A stretch of DNA of 44,565 nt from a bacterium (GTDB lineage Bacteria > DRYD01). Shown in pieces: positions 16,330 through 25,514 of this stretch (its first letter is position 1; every line of letters starts with the position of its first letter). A program made the translations under genes and the position numbers. The notes under the pieces were generated by a model that saw nothing but the letters and a program-made list of their open reading frames with translations, was not told the DNA's origin and did no database searches. Where the stretch lies: NCBI GenBank assembly GCA_026418475.1, contig JAOABG010000004.1, positions 2,806 through 47,370 on the forward strand, given 5' to 3'.

Positions 16330-17487
16330 ATGTTCTTAGAAAACATAAAAAAATATGGCATAAAAAAAATAAGCTTTATAAATCAAATTTTAGCTAGAAA
16401 AACTGATAATTTATCTGAAAAAGATACACCAGATAAATTTTTACCTAATAAAGTGAGTTACTATAAACCTATAGAATTGACTTCACAAAAGAATAAATTA
16501 CCTCACAATTTACACAGGATTGATGTTGTGAAAGATGTTCTTAAAACTGATGAGGTTTGGAAAATGGGAATAACAGGTAAAGATATTACTGTTGCTGTTA
16601 TAGATACAGGAATATATCCACATCCAGATGTAAAAAATAGATTGATAGAGTTTATTGATTTTGTCAATAATAAAAATGGAGTTGAAAACGCCTATGATGA
16701 CAATGGTCATGGAACACACTGTGCAGGTTTGGTTGGAGGAGATGGAACCAAAGCAAACGGAAATTATAAAGGCCCAGCTTATGAGGCAAACTTAATTGGT
16801 ATTAAAGTATTAGATAAAATGGGTTCTGGTAGTCTATCTAACATAGTTAAATCAATATATTGGTGCATTGAAAATAAGGATAAATATAATATTAAAGTTT
16901 TGTCAATGTCTTTAGGTGCTGACTCTGTAATAAAAGAGAAAGATGATATTCTTGCTAAAGCTGTTGAGGATGCTACTAAGGCTGGTTTAATCGTTGTTAT
17001 TGCTGCTGGTAATAGCGGACCTCTCTCTGAAACCGTAGGAACACCTGGTATAAGCCAATATGCTATTACTGTTGGTGCTTATGATGACAAGAATACCATT
17101 TCTACTGATGATGACACTCCTGCTTTCTTTACCTCAAAAGGACCTACTCCTGTGGACAAAGCTAAGAAACCTGATATATCATCACCAGGTGTGGAAGTCG
17201 TAAGTCTGAGAAGTCCCAACTCAACAATTGATAAATCACCAGTTATACATTATGGTGATTACTACACATTATTATCGGGAACTTCAATGGCTACTCCGAT
17301 AGTTGCTGGTGTTGTTGCTCTTATTTTACAAGCTAATCCAAACCTCTCTCCACAACAAGTGAAACAGATAATAATGGAAACTGCTACTCCAGTTAAAGGA
17401 GCAAGCCATCATTCAGTTGGGGCAGGGCTTATTAACCCTGTTGAAGCAGTTAAAAAAGCAAAAAAAATGAAAACAATTGATTCTTAA
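16330..17487 (+). CDS. AprX-like intracellular subtilisin-family serine protease (S8)
   Basis: The full S8 catalytic triad is present: Asp92 in 'VAVIDTGI', His127 in 'NGHGTHCAG', Ser319 in 'LSGTSMATP', plus oxyanion Asn228 in 'AAGNSG'. The protein has 385 residues and no signal peptide; a lysine-rich region of about 75 residues precedes the catalytic domain and could be a short propeptide. It best matches AprX-type or intracellular subtilisins. The ORF track starts at GTG 16321, but that GTG lies within the AGGAGGTG ribosome site, so the ATG at 16330 is the real start. It diverges from the EEP nuclease gene and is followed by treT. Confidence 0.93.
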   Translation: MFLENIKKYGIKKISFINQILARKTDNLSEKDTPDKFLPNKVSYYKPIELTSQKNKLPHNLHRIDVVKDVLKTDEVWKMGITGKDITVAVIDTGIYPHPDVKNRLIEFIDFVNNKNGVENAYDDNGHGTHCAGLVGGDGTKANGNYKGPAYEANLIGIKVLDKMGSGSLSNIVKSIYWCIENKDKYNIKVLSMSLGADSVIKEKDDILAKAVEDATKAGLIVVIAAGNSGPLSETVGTPGISQYAITVGAYDDKNTISTDDDTPAFFTSKGPTPVDKAKKPDISSPGVEVVSLRSPNSTIDKSPVIHYGDYYTLLSGTSMATPIVAGVVALILQANPNLSPQQVKQIIMETATPVKGASHHSVGAGLINPVEAVKKAKKMKTIDS

Positions 17488-17506
17488 AAGTAATTAATTC
17501 TTAAAA

Positions 17507-17540
17507 GAAAAATTAAAAGAAAAATTAAAAGAAAAATTAA
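17507..17540. repeat. Short tandem repeat, 12-bp unit (about 2.8 copies)
   Basis: The unit GAAAAATTAAAA is repeated head to tail in the gap between the subtilase and treT, just before the treT ribosome site. It is preceded by a related direct repeat ATTCTTAAAAG. This looks like slippage in AT-rich DNA; a regulatory role is not shown. Confidence 0.8.
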
Positions 17541-17556
17541 TTGAGGTGTTATCTAA

Positions 17557-18765
17557 ATGATCGACATTAATGAATATTCCAAATATGTTGATAAAAAAAT
17601 TATAGATGATATTTTGCTTTTGGCAAAGAGTTTGGAAGGATTAAGAGTCCTCCATATAAATTCTACTCATGAAGGTGGGGGAGTTGCTGAAATACTATCA
17701 AGGCTCGTTCCTCTTATGAATTCACTAGATATCAAAACAGATTGGGCAGTATTCAAAGGAAACCAACAATTTTTTAAGTTTACAAAAAAGCTTCACAATA
17801 TGCTACATTTACCAAATTATGATAAGATTGATAGCAATGAAGTATTAATCTATCTCGGAACAACTTATGAAAATGTTAATAACCTGGATACAGACAATTA
17901 TGACGTTATATTTGTTCATGATCCTCAGCCTTTAGGAATGGTTATGAAAAAAAAGGATAAACAAAAGTGGATATGGAGATGTCATATAGATACTTCTACT
18001 CCAACTGAAAAGGCCTGGGAATTTATAGAACTTTTTGTTAATGCTTATGATTGCGCTATATTTCATATGCCTGATTTTGTTCACTCTAAATTAAATATTC
18101 CTGTTTATATTATTCCTCCTTCTATAGATCCAATTCATCCCAAAAATATTGAATTGGAAAAAGATTTTATTTTTAATACTTTGGAAAAACTAAAAATAAA
18201 CCCTGATAAACCAATCATATTACAAGTCTCAAGATTTGATAGATTAAAGGATCCAATGGGGGTATATAAAGCTTATAAACTTGTGAAAAAAAATTATGAC
18301 TGTCAATTAGTTTTGGCAGGATCGTTTGCATCTGATGACCCTGAGGGGATAGAAGTGTATAATCAACTACTTGATGATACTCAAGATGATAAAGATGTGT
18401 TAGTTCTAAATCTTCCTCCTGATAGCCATTTAGAGATAAATGCTTTGCAAAGGGTTTCTGCAGTGGTTATTCAAAAGTCTATTAGAGAAGGTTTTGGTTT
18501 GGTTGTTTCAGAAGCAATGTGGAAAAATAAAGCAGTTATTGGTGGTAATGTAGGAGGAATAAAAAAACAAATAGTTAATAACCACACTGGTTTTTTAGTT
18601 GATACTATAGAAGAAGCCGCTTATAAAATAGAGGAATTATTAACTAATGAAGAGCTAAGAGAAAGAATGGGTAAATTGGCAAAACAGAGAGTCAGAGAAC
18701 TGTTTTTGATAACCCGTCATTTAAAAGATTATCTAACAGTTATTAAAAACCAATTGGGGAAGTAA
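17557..18765 (+). CDS. treT: Trehalose synthase TreT-type (trehalose glycosyl-transferring), GT4
   Basis: TreT reversibly makes trehalose from a nucleoside-diphosphate glucose and glucose. The protein (402 aa) shows the family pattern: 'VLHINSTHEGGGVAEILSRL', 'LVPLMNSLDIKTDW', 'FVHDPQPLGMV', 'WRCHIDTSTP', 'QVSRFDRLKDP' and the EX7E motif in 'REGFGLVVSEAM'. The enzyme is known from thermophiles, where trehalose can be a compatible solute. GAGGTG lies eight bases upstream of the start. It follows the subtilase on the same strand with a 69-base gap and ends before a strong terminator. A close GT4 relative with another acceptor cannot be excluded, but the N-terminal motif is characteristic. Confidence 0.87.
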   Translation: MIDINEYSKYVDKKIIDDILLLAKSLEGLRVLHINSTHEGGGVAEILSRLVPLMNSLDIKTDWAVFKGNQQFFKFTKKLHNMLHLPNYDKIDSNEVLIYLGTTYENVNNLDTDNYDVIFVHDPQPLGMVMKKKDKQKWIWRCHIDTSTPTEKAWEFIELFVNAYDCAIFHMPDFVHSKLNIPVYIIPPSIDPIHPKNIELEKDFIFNTLEKLKINPDKPIILQVSRFDRLKDPMGVYKAYKLVKKNYDCQLVLAGSFASDDPEGIEVYNQLLDDTQDDKDVLVLNLPPDSHLEINALQRVSAVVIQKSIREGFGLVVSEAMWKNKAVIGGNVGGIKKQIVNNHTGFLVDTIEEAAYKIEELLTNEELRERMGKLAKQRVRELFLITRHLKDYLTVIKNQLGK

Positions 18766-18786
18766 AATTTTTCAGGAAAACATAAA

Positions 18787-18814
18787 AAAAAGGGGCTTGG
18801 AAAAGCCCCTTTTT
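18787..18814. terminator. Bidirectional intrinsic terminator
   Basis: The stem GGGGCTT pairs with AAGCCCC around a GGAA loop and is flanked by A-runs on the left and T-runs on the right, so it gives a hairpin plus U-tract in both directions. It lies between the convergent ends of treT and groEL and serves both. Confidence 0.95.
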
Positions 18815-18839
18815 GGTCTACTTTTACCTTAAACTTATT

Positions 18840-20495
18840 TTAGTAATCCATTGGTGGGTGGTTATGTGCTCCACCTTTATCTTTTTCTTTTTCAGGAATT
18901 TCTGCCACAACTGTTTCTGTTGTTAGGACCATTCCTGCTACTGAACATGCGTGTTCCAATGCACTTCTTGTAACTTTCAAAGGATCTATTATACCGGCTT
19001 TGAACATATCTGTTATTTGTCCACTTACTGCATCAAATCCGAAAGTAGGATTTGCTCTTTTAACTTCTTCTACTATTGATCCACCATCGTAGCCAGCGTT
19101 TTCTGCTATTTGTCTTAATGGTCTATCTAATGAGGACTTGACAACTTTAATTCCAAGAGCCATGTCGCCGCTAAATTCTTTTTCCATTTTTTCTAAGGAT
19201 GACATTGTTCTTATGAGAGCTGTTCCTCCACCAGGTATTATTCCTTCTTCTACAGCAGCTTTTGTTGCGTTTAAAGAGTCTTCAAATCTCAATTTCTTTT
19301 CTTTGAGCTCTGTTTCTGTTGGAGCTCCGACTTTTATTACTGCGACTCCACCTGTTAGTTTAGCCAATCTTTCTTGGAGTTTTTCTCTGTCGAATTCGCT
19401 ATCTGTTTCCTTAATTTGTTTTCTTATTTGTTCTATTCTTGCTTTGATTTCGGAATCGCTACCTTTTCCTCCAATTATTGTTGTATTTTCTTTTGTGACT
19501 TTTACTTTTTCTGCTTTACCTAAATAGGTACTGCTCTTAATGTTTTCCAGTTTCATTCCAAGCTCATCATTTATTACTTGTCCACCTGTCAAGATTGCTA
19601 TGTCTTTTAACATTTCTTTTCTTCTATCTCCAAATCCTGGTGCTTTTACTGCACATACATTTAATACTCCTCTTAGTTTATTTACAACTAATGTAGCTAA
19701 AGCTTCACCTTCTATATCTTCAGCTATTATGAGTAATGGTTTCCCTTCTTTAACAACAACTTCCAATACTCCAAGAATGTCATTTACTGCTGCTACTTTC
19801 TTTTCAGTTATTAATATATAAGGATTTTCTAAAACGGATTCCATTCTTTCTGTATCTGTTACAAAATATGGTGATATATAGCCCCTATCAAACTGCATAC
19901 CTTCAACATGTTCCAAAGTTGTTTGTGAGGACTTGGATTCTTCAATTGTTATAACTCCTGTTTTACCAACCATTCTTATTGCTTTTGCTATCATTTTACC
20001 GATTTCTTCATCGTTATTAGCTGCTATTGTTGCAACTCTTTCAAGATCATCAACTTCAGATTTGGTCTTACCCTCAAAATCAACTTCTTTGGATTGTTTT
20101 TTTAATTCTTCTATTATTACTTCTTTTGCTTTGTCTATTCCTCTTTTGAGATAAATTGGATTTGCTCCTGCTGCTATTGCTTTCAAGCCTTCCTTTATTA
20201 TGTTATAACCAAGAACTACTGCTGTAGTTGTTCCATCACCTGCTATATCGTTTGTTTTGGTTGCAACTTCTTTTAAAAGTTGAGCACCCATATTTTCTAT
20301 TGGATCTGGTAACTCAATTTCTTTTGCAACTGTAACACCGTCATTTGTTATTAATGGGCTACCAAATTTCTTTTCTAATACCACATTTCTACCTTTAGGA
20401 CCCAATGTTACTCTTACCGAGTCATAGACCACTTTTATTCCTTTTTCCAATTTTTGTCTTGCTTCTGTGTTGAATAACACCATTTTACCTGCCAT
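18840..20495 (-). CDS. groEL: Chaperonin GroEL (60 kDa)
   Basis: This is the ATP-driven folding chamber subunit, acting with GroES in the cytoplasm. Sequence landmarks include '[17 protein letters not shown]', '[12 protein letters not shown]', '[15 protein letters not shown]' (nucleotide site), '[15 protein letters not shown]' and '[14 protein letters not shown]'. The length of 551 aa is standard. The C-terminal tail ends in a His/Pro-containing '[11 protein letters not shown]' instead of the common GGM repeat. AGGAGGTG precedes the start at the right distance. It follows groES by 16 bases and ends at the bidirectional terminator. Confidence 0.99.
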   Translation of the reverse strand: MAGKMVLFNTEARQKLEKGIKVVYDSVRVTLGPKGRNVVLEKKFGSPLITNDGVTVAKEIELPDPIENMGAQLLKEVATKTNDIAGDGTTTAVVLGYNIIKEGLKAIAAGANPIYLKRGIDKAKEVIIEELKKQSKEVDFEGKTKSEVDDLERVATIAANNDEEIGKMIAKAIRMVGKTGVITIEESKSSQTTLEHVEGMQFDRGYISPYFVTDTERMESVLENPYILITEKKVAAVNDILGVLEVVVKEGKPLLIIAEDIEGEALATLVVNKLRGVLNVCAVKAPGFGDRRKEMLKDIAILTGGQVINDELGMKLENIKSSTYLGKAEKVKVTKENTTIIGGKGSDSEIKARIEQIRKQIKETDSEFDREKLQERLAKLTGGVAVIKVGAPTETELKEKKLRFEDSLNATKAAVEEGIIPGGGTALIRTMSSLEKMEKEFSGDMALGIKVVKSSLDRPLRQIAENAGYDGGSIVEEVKRANPTFGFDAVSGQITDMFKAGIIDPLKVTRSALEHACSVAGMVLTTETVVAEIPEKEKDKGGAHNHPPMDY

Positions 20496-20511
20496 AACTT
20501 AACACCTCCTG

Positions 20512-20820
20512 TTATTCGCTTTCTACTATTGCTAAAACTTCACTTTCTCTTAATATCAAATATTCTTCTCCTTTAATTTTCAATTCCGTACCTGCATATT
20601 TGCCAAATAGGACTTTATCACCTTTTTTAACTGTTGGTTCAACTCTTGTGCCATTGTCCAACAACTTACCGGGACCAACTTCTACAACTTCTCCCTTTTG
20701 CGGTCTTTCCTTAGCAGTATCTGGTAAATATATACCACTTTCTGTTTTTTCATCTTGGGGTATGGGTCTTACTAATACCCTGTCTTCTAGCATTCTCAGT
20801 TTGACTGTTTGAGTTGGCAT
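20512..20820 (-). CDS. groES: Co-chaperonin GroES (10 kDa)
   Basis: This is the heptameric lid of GroEL. 'LRMLEDRVLVRP', the mobile-loop region 'EKTESGIYLPD', 'GEVVEVGPGK', 'GDKVLFGKYAGTE' and 'ILRESEVLAIVE' are all typical. At 102 aa it is slightly longer than the usual 95-97 because of a few extra N-terminal residues. The ribosome site AGGAGGTG is strong. The 143-base upstream gap should hold the groESL promoter. I looked for a CIRCE inverted repeat (TTAGCACTC-N9-GAGTGCTAA) there and saw none, so HrcA control is not supported. Confidence 0.99.
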   Translation of the reverse strand: MPTQTVKLRMLEDRVLVRPIPQDEKTESGIYLPDTAKERPQKGEVVEVGPGKLLDNGTRVEPTVKKGDKVLFGKYAGTELKIKGEEYLILRESEVLAIVESE

Positions 20821-20963
20821 ATCATTTCACCTCCTTAGTTTTTACTCTTTATTGACCTTTTACATTTATAATAATACCCATTTTTTATGATTTTTATACA
20901 GTTTTTTATATATTTTTTTTAAATTATATATAAAAATTATATATTGGAAAAAATTTGAGGTTG

Positions 20964-22196
20964 TTAATAATTGAATCTTTTGAAAGCCACTACCACATTA
21001 TGTCCACCGAAACCGAATGAATTTTTTAGTGCAATGTTTATTTCTCTTCTTATGGGTTTATTGGGAGTATAGTTAAGATCACACTCTGGATCTGGAGTAT
21101 CATAGTTTATAGTTGGTGTAACGATTTGATGATATATACTTAACACTGTTGTAATTGATTCTATTACTCCTGCTGCACCTAATGTATGCCCTATCATTGA
21201 TTTGGTAGAACTGATATTAACTTTATATGCTCTGTCTTTTAAAACACTCTTTATTGCGTATGTTTCTGTTTTGTCATTGTATGGTGTTGATGTTCCATGA
21301 GCATTGATATAATCAATTTCTTCTATATCTAAGTTCTCTATTGTTTTTGATATGGCGTGTACTATACTTTTTGCTTCTGGGTCAGGAGCTGTTATGTGAT
21401 ATGCATCACATGTATGTGAATACCCAACAATCTCTGCGTATATTTTTGCCTCTCTTTTTTGAGCGTTTTTCAAACTTTCTAATATTATTGCTCCAGATCC
21501 TTCGGCTATTACAAATCCATCTCTGTTCAAATCAAATGGTCTTGAAGCTTTGTTTGGATCATTATTTTTGGATAAAGCTCCCATATTCTCAAACCCAGCT
21601 ATTGCAGACCCTACTATTGGAGCTTCTGAACCGCAAACTATCGCTATATCTACTATTCCATTTTTCACAGCTAAATAAGCTTCTCCTATTGCATGTAAAG
21701 AACTTGAACATGCACTTACATACGTTAAATTTGGACCCCTAATGTTGTATATTATTCCTATCCAGCCGGATAAGATATTGACTATCATTTTAGGGACAAA
21801 ATATGGAGAAACCTTGTCGTTACCTTTTTCTATGAGTGTTTTTATTTGTTCTTCAAAAGTTTCTATACCTCCTATTCCTGAGCCTACGAAAACTCCTATT
21901 CTAAAAGGGTCAACAGTATTTAAGTTGATAGAAGAGTCTTTCAGTGCCTGATCTACTGAAGCTATCCCAATTTGGACAAATCTGTCCATTTTTCTTATGT
22001 GTTTTTTATCTATGTAATCCAAGGGATTGAAATTTTTAACTAATCCTGCTATCTTAACTTGGAAATTTTTTGTGTCTATCCTATCATTGTATGTTATTCC
22101 ATTTTTGCCTTCAACTAAACTTTCCCAAAAGTCTTTGATAGTATTGCCAATTGGAGTTATCACACCCATTCCTGTTATTACAACTCTGTTAATCAT
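20964..22196 (-). CDS. fabF: Beta-ketoacyl-ACP synthase II
   Basis: It condenses malonyl-ACP with acyl-ACP in fatty acid elongation. The thiolase-fold triad is visible: the Cys nucleophile in 'VSACSSSLHAIG' (the usual motif is TACATG-like), His in 'NAHGTSTPYND', and Lys/His in 'STKSMIGHTLGAAG'. The start 'VVITGMGVITPIGN' and the end 'NSFGFGGHNVVVAFKR' are typical, and 410 aa is the expected length. AAGGAGAT nine bases upstream supports the start. It is the last gene of the operon that begins with the tryptophanase-like protein; acpP and the other fab genes are not in the window. Confidence 0.97.
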   Translation of the reverse strand: MINRVVITGMGVITPIGNTIKDFWESLVEGKNGITYNDRIDTKNFQVKIAGLVKNFNPLDYIDKKHIRKMDRFVQIGIASVDQALKDSSINLNTVDPFRIGVFVGSGIGGIETFEEQIKTLIEKGNDKVSPYFVPKMIVNILSGWIGIIYNIRGPNLTYVSACSSSLHAIGEAYLAVKNGIVDIAIVCGSEAPIVGSAIAGFENMGALSKNNDPNKASRPFDLNRDGFVIAEGSGAIILESLKNAQKREAKIYAEIVGYSHTCDAYHITAPDPEAKSIVHAISKTIENLDIEEIDYINAHGTSTPYNDKTETYAIKSVLKDRAYKVNISSTKSMIGHTLGAAGVIESITTVLSIYHQIVTPTINYDTPDPECDLNYTPNKPIRREINIALKNSFGFGGHNVVVAFKRFNY

Positions 22197-22230
22197 AGTT
22201 TTTAAATCTCCTTGGATATTCTTGTTATTT

Positions 22231-22914
22231 TTATACTTTTTGGTTTAAAAGTGAGTATTCCAATAGATAGTTTTTTAAACCCTCATCAATTTTCTCGTAG
22301 TTGAGAATGGTTTCGAATTTTTTCTTCTCTATTTGTTTACTTTCTATTACACTTACTGTAAACTTATCTTTTTTCCTTTCTATGTACTCTATGTAAGGAA
22401 TTTTTAAAGAAACTTCTATTATGGTTTTTTGTGGTATTGGAATAGATGTAAATAAACTTATTCCATTATGAAATATTCTATATGTTTTACCTTTTTGGAT
22501 ATGTGGAACTCCTAAAGCATTGTATTCTATTTCTATTTCTACTTCGAGATCAAAGTTTGAGACCAACTCTTTGGCTTTTCCAAAGGTTTTATCTTTGAAT
22601 TTTGGTGGTTTGCTTATAACCATTATCCTTTCTGATAAGACTATTTCTTTTATCTGAGTTTCGAAATTGAATAATTTAACAATTCCATCTTTGTTTTCTA
22701 ATAAATTCGTATCAGCGTTTTTTTCTGGTGTTATTGGAACGAGATTATTTGATAAATATTGAGATAATAGTGGAACTTTCAATTCTATAGTGCTTTTTGT
22801 TGTATTTTCTATTGTTCCATATATATCTATCCATTTATCTGCCTCTATAACTGTCATTTTGATTGGACTTTCTGTGGCAAAACTGGGATCCTTTTTACCA
22901 AATAACCCAAACAT
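22231..22914 (-). CDS. YcgR/PilZ-like beta-barrel protein, degenerate
   Basis: The 227-residue layout resembles YcgR-type proteins. An N-terminal barrel runs 'KWIDIYGTIENTTKSTIEL' to 'ERIMVISKPPKF', and a C-terminal PilZ-like barrel runs 'YRIFHNGISLFTSIPIPQKT' to 'VSLKIPYIEYIE'. The second resembles the PilZ D/NxSxxG strand pair, but the RxxxR c-di-GMP motif is absent, so nucleotide binding is doubtful. The start codon abuts the rfaE2 stop (TAAATG), so the genes are coupled. There is no signal peptide. The family assignment is tentative; a ligand-free PilZ relative or an unrelated beta protein are alternatives. Confidence 0.45.
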   Translation of the reverse strand: MFGLFGKKDPSFATESPIKMTVIEADKWIDIYGTIENTTKSTIELKVPLLSQYLSNNLVPITPEKNADTNLLENKDGIVKLFNFETQIKEIVLSERIMVISKPPKFKDKTFGKAKELVSNFDLEVEIEIEYNALGVPHIQKGKTYRIFHNGISLFTSIPIPQKTIIEVSLKIPYIEYIERKKDKFTVSVIESKQIEKKKFETILNYEKIDEGLKNYLLEYSLLNQKV

Positions 22915-23409
22915 TTATGTCCCTCCCTTTTCTATTATTTTCCGAATAATTTTTGTCGTAGATGAATCAGGAACAAAAGGCAAAACTCTATAGACAATTT
23001 TGTACTTCTCTATGATTTTGAGTTCTGGAATTGCTTTATTATCATAGTCTCCACCTTTGAAATATACATCGGGTTTTAAATATTCAATTAATGATATTGG
23101 AGTGTCTTCTTCAAATGGAATTACAAAGTCAACCACTTCTATTGATGCTATAACTATCATCCTATCTTCAAGTGTGTTTATTGGTTTTTTAGGCCCCTTA
23201 ATTCTCTTTATACTCTCATCGGTATTAATTGCAACTACCAATATGTCACAGTATTCTTTGCTTTGATATAAATAAGTTATGTGTCCCTTATGGATTATAT
23301 CGAAACAACCATTTGTAAAGCCTATAATTTTACCAACTTCCTTGTATTTTTCAATTATTAGCTTAAGTCTTTGCCAACTATGTATTATCTTTTTTTCAAA
23401 GTGTCTCAT
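22915..23409 (-). CDS. rfaE2: D-glycero-beta-D-manno-heptose 1-phosphate adenylyltransferase-like (RfaE2)
   Basis: This is a cytidylyltransferase-fold enzyme. 'GFTNGCFDIIHKGHITYL' contains the HxGH nucleotide-binding motif, followed by 'VVAINTDESIKRIKGPKKP' and 'RMIVIASIEVVDFVIPFEEDTP', then 'KPDVYFKGGDY', all matching the adenylyltransferase half of HldE. It would convert heptose 1-phosphate and ATP to ADP-heptose for surface polysaccharides or glycoproteins. Here it is a separate 164-aa protein whose start overlaps the kinase gene (rfaE1) by 14 bases. gmhA, gmhB and hldD are not in the window, so the sugar is inferred. Confidence 0.92.
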   Translation of the reverse strand: MRHFEKKIIHSWQRLKLIIEKYKEVGKIIGFTNGCFDIIHKGHITYLYQSKEYCDILVVAINTDESIKRIKGPKKPINTLEDRMIVIASIEVVDFVIPFEEDTPISLIEYLKPDVYFKGGDYDNKAIPELKIIEKYKIVYRVLPFVPDSSTTKIIRKIIEKGGT

Positions 23410-24451
23410 ACTTTTGTGTTTCTCTGAGAATAAATTTGGGTAAATTTTGATTCACTTTCTGAATTTTCAGCAAATAGTTAATCAAATCTGTGGGTTTAAC
23501 TGCTATAGTACCAGGTTTTGAGACACAAATTGAACCTGCTATATTTGCTAACAAACCACTTTCTAAAGTTTCAAAACCTATTGAATTTAGTAGTCCAAAT
23601 ACGGATATAACATTATCACCAGCACCTGTAACATCAAAAACCTCTACCTCTATCCCGTCTATTTTTATAAAATTGCTCTTGTTTAGTATTGCTAGCCCAT
23701 CCTTACCAAGTGTAACCAATAATTTATTTATCCTATACTTTTTTATAAATTCAAACATGTTATGAAAAGTATCATTTTCTAGCCCTATATTTTTTGTTAT
23801 TTGTTGAAATTCTTGCTTATTTAAAGATAATAAATTTACATTTTGATTTTCCAAGAATTTTGAAAAACAGCTGAAATTTGGAGGCTTAATTGAAACACAG
23901 AAATGATTACTATTTAACGATTCCATAATTACATTAAGATTTTCATTTGTGAAAATTCCCTTGTTATAATCAATTATAAAAACTGAATCAAATTTTTGGG
24001 GTATTGATGAAACCTTATCTTTGATTATTTTTGATGGTATTTTTAGATTTTCTTTTTCTCTGTCTACTCTTGCAATTTGTTGATTATTACTTGCTATTAA
24101 CCTGGTTTTTACTATTGTTTTATCATATGTTAACGTTAAATCATTAATTCTATATCTTTTTAATAGTCTTTTTATCCTTGTGGAAAAGTGATCTTTACCA
24201 ATGATTCCTAAAAGACTGACATTTTGGGAATAATATGATAATATTTTGGCAACATTTGCTGCTCCTCCTAAATCGTTCCATTCTTTTTCAACCCTTAAAA
24301 CTGGAACAGGAGCTTCTGGTGATATCCTCTCAACTACTCCTTTTAACCACCTATCTAATATTATGTCACCTATGACCAGAATTTTGGATTTTTTTAATTC
24401 ATCTATGGTATTATTCAATTTATCTAATATTTCATTTATTTTGAGTTTCAT
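23396..24451 (-). CDS. rfaE1: Heptose 7-phosphate kinase-like PfkB family enzyme (RfaE1)
   Basis: This is a ribokinase-fold sugar kinase. 'ILVIGDIILDRWLKGVVERISPEAPVPVL' includes the N-terminal signature characteristic of the HldE kinase half. 'DLGGAANVAKIL' is the substrate loop, and 'DVTGAGDNVIS' holds the catalytic Asp and anion hole. It would phosphorylate D-glycero-D-manno-heptose 7-phosphate at O-1. The ORF track starts at a TTG (24481) buried in the GlmU-like gene; the ATG at 24451 gives a normal-looking N-terminus (MKLKINEI) of 351 aa and overlaps that gene's stop by 20 bases. Confidence 0.92.
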   Translation of the reverse strand: MKLKINEILDKLNNTIDELKKSKILVIGDIILDRWLKGVVERISPEAPVPVLRVEKEWNDLGGAANVAKILSYYSQNVSLLGIIGKDHFSTRIKRLLKRYRINDLTLTYDKTIVKTRLIASNNQQIARVDREKENLKIPSKIIKDKVSSIPQKFDSVFIIDYNKGIFTNENLNVIMESLNSNHFCVSIKPPNFSCFSKFLENQNVNLLSLNKQEFQQITKNIGLENDTFHNMFEFIKKYRINKLLVTLGKDGLAILNKSNFIKIDGIEVEVFDVTGAGDNVISVFGLLNSIGFETLESGLLANIAGSICVSKPGTIAVKPTDLINYLLKIQKVNQNLPKFILRETQKYETL

Positions 24452-25514
24452 ATTTTTTATGTATTCTTGCAGGATTACCAATGACTATTGTATTTTCATG
24501 AACATCTTTGGTCACAACACTCCCAGCTCCTATATAAGAATTTGGACCAATTTTCTTAGGAGATATTATCACTGCATTAGACCCTATAAACGAATTTTTC
24601 TTGATTATACTTGTGTATTTATTTTTGCCATCGTAATTTGCAAAAACAACACCAGCACCAATGTTAACATTCTCTTCTATTATTAAATCTCCCAAATAAG
24701 CTAAATGTGAAGCTTTCAAATCTCCATCAACTTTTATGTTTTTACATTCAACAAATGCACCTATCTTAGAACTGTGTATTATATTATTTTCTCTGAGATG
24801 AGTAAATGGACCTACAAAATTGTTATTTATTAATTCATTTTTTGTAATAATACTGTGGGAAATGATGTTGTTAAATCCTATTTGTGAGTCGGTAATGAAA
24901 CAATTCGGACCAATTTTATTGGATTTACCTATCTCTGAGTTTATTATAAAAGTGTTATCTAAAATTGTATTGTTTTCATCCAATTTTGATAATGGGCAGA
25001 TAAAAATATTTTTTCCTAAGATAACATTATTAACTCTTTCTGTAGAATACTTTTTTATCAAATTGAAAAGTTTCTCAAAATCTTTGATTTTCCTTATTTT
25101 AAAGATGTATTCTATGGATTTTCCCAAAATATTTATGAATTTATGATCAGTTGCATTTACATTTATGGTTTTGTATTCTCTACTTTTTATTACTTTATCT
25201 TTTATTTTTTCTTTCTTATAATATAGTAAAGGAGAATTGAGATCTATTAAAACTACTTTTTCATTTTTGTTAAGTTTTGATATATCCTTTGACAGATCTA
25301 AGCTTTCTATTAAATCTATCTCCAGATTTATATTGTATAGCTTGATCAATTTTTTTATTAATTCCTGGGATTCATGGTTAATTATAAAAAGAGGTTTTTT
25401 TTGAAAATATTCATACAAATTTTCTATAAGTTTCAAAGTGGGTAGGCAAACTGGATAGTAAAAATATTGATCATCATATTTCCATTTTTCTTCCTTTGCA
25501 AATACTAATATCAT
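24432..25514 (-). CDS. GlmU-like left-handed beta-helix acyltransferase with an unrecognisable N-terminal half
   Basis: Residues about 165-360 form hexapeptide repeats of the GlmU acetyltransferase type. The residues used by GlmU are conserved: Arg in 'GPFTHLREN', Lys in 'AFVECKNI', His/Tyr in 'KASHLAYLGDL', Asn in 'VNIGAGVVFANYDG' and Lys in 'GKNKYTS'. The closing 'YIGAGSVVTKDV' is typical. The first 160 residues do not show the uridylyltransferase motif (GxGTRM...), so the protein is probably not a bifunctional GlmU; this half may bind a partner or be a degenerate transferase. Acetyl transfer to an amino sugar phosphate is inferred. The start overlaps the upstream tryptophanase-like stop (ATGA). 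Confidence 0.85.
   Translation of the reverse strand: MILVFAKEEKWKYDDQYFYYPVCLPTLKLIENLYEYFQKKPLFIINHESQELIKKLIKLYNINLEIDLIESLDLSKDISKLNKNEKVVLIDLNSPLLYYKKEKIKDKVIKSREYKTINVNATDHKFINILGKSIEYIFKIRKIKDFEKLFNLIKKYSTERVNNVILGKNIFICPLSKLDENNTILDNTFIINSEIGKSNKIGPNCFITDSQIGFNNIISHSIITKNELINNNFVGPFTHLRENNIIHSSKIGAFVECKNIKVDGDLKASHLAYLGDLIIEENVNIGAGVVFANYDGKNKYTSIIKKNSFIGSNAVIISPKKIGPNSYIGAGSVVTKDVHENTIVIGNPARIHKKYETQNK

Noticed and set aside
19138-20154. Several plus-strand ORFs of 70-130 aa inside groEL
   Set aside because: They lie antisense to a complete groEL, have low-complexity Ser/Pro/Leu composition and no ribosome sites.
20821-20963. CIRCE/HrcA operator before groESL
   Set aside because: No TTAGCACTC-N9-GAGTGCTAA or near match is present; the gap is only AT-rich.
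24432-25514. Complete bifunctional GlmU
   Set aside because: The N-terminal half lacks the uridylyltransferase motif and the total length is too short.
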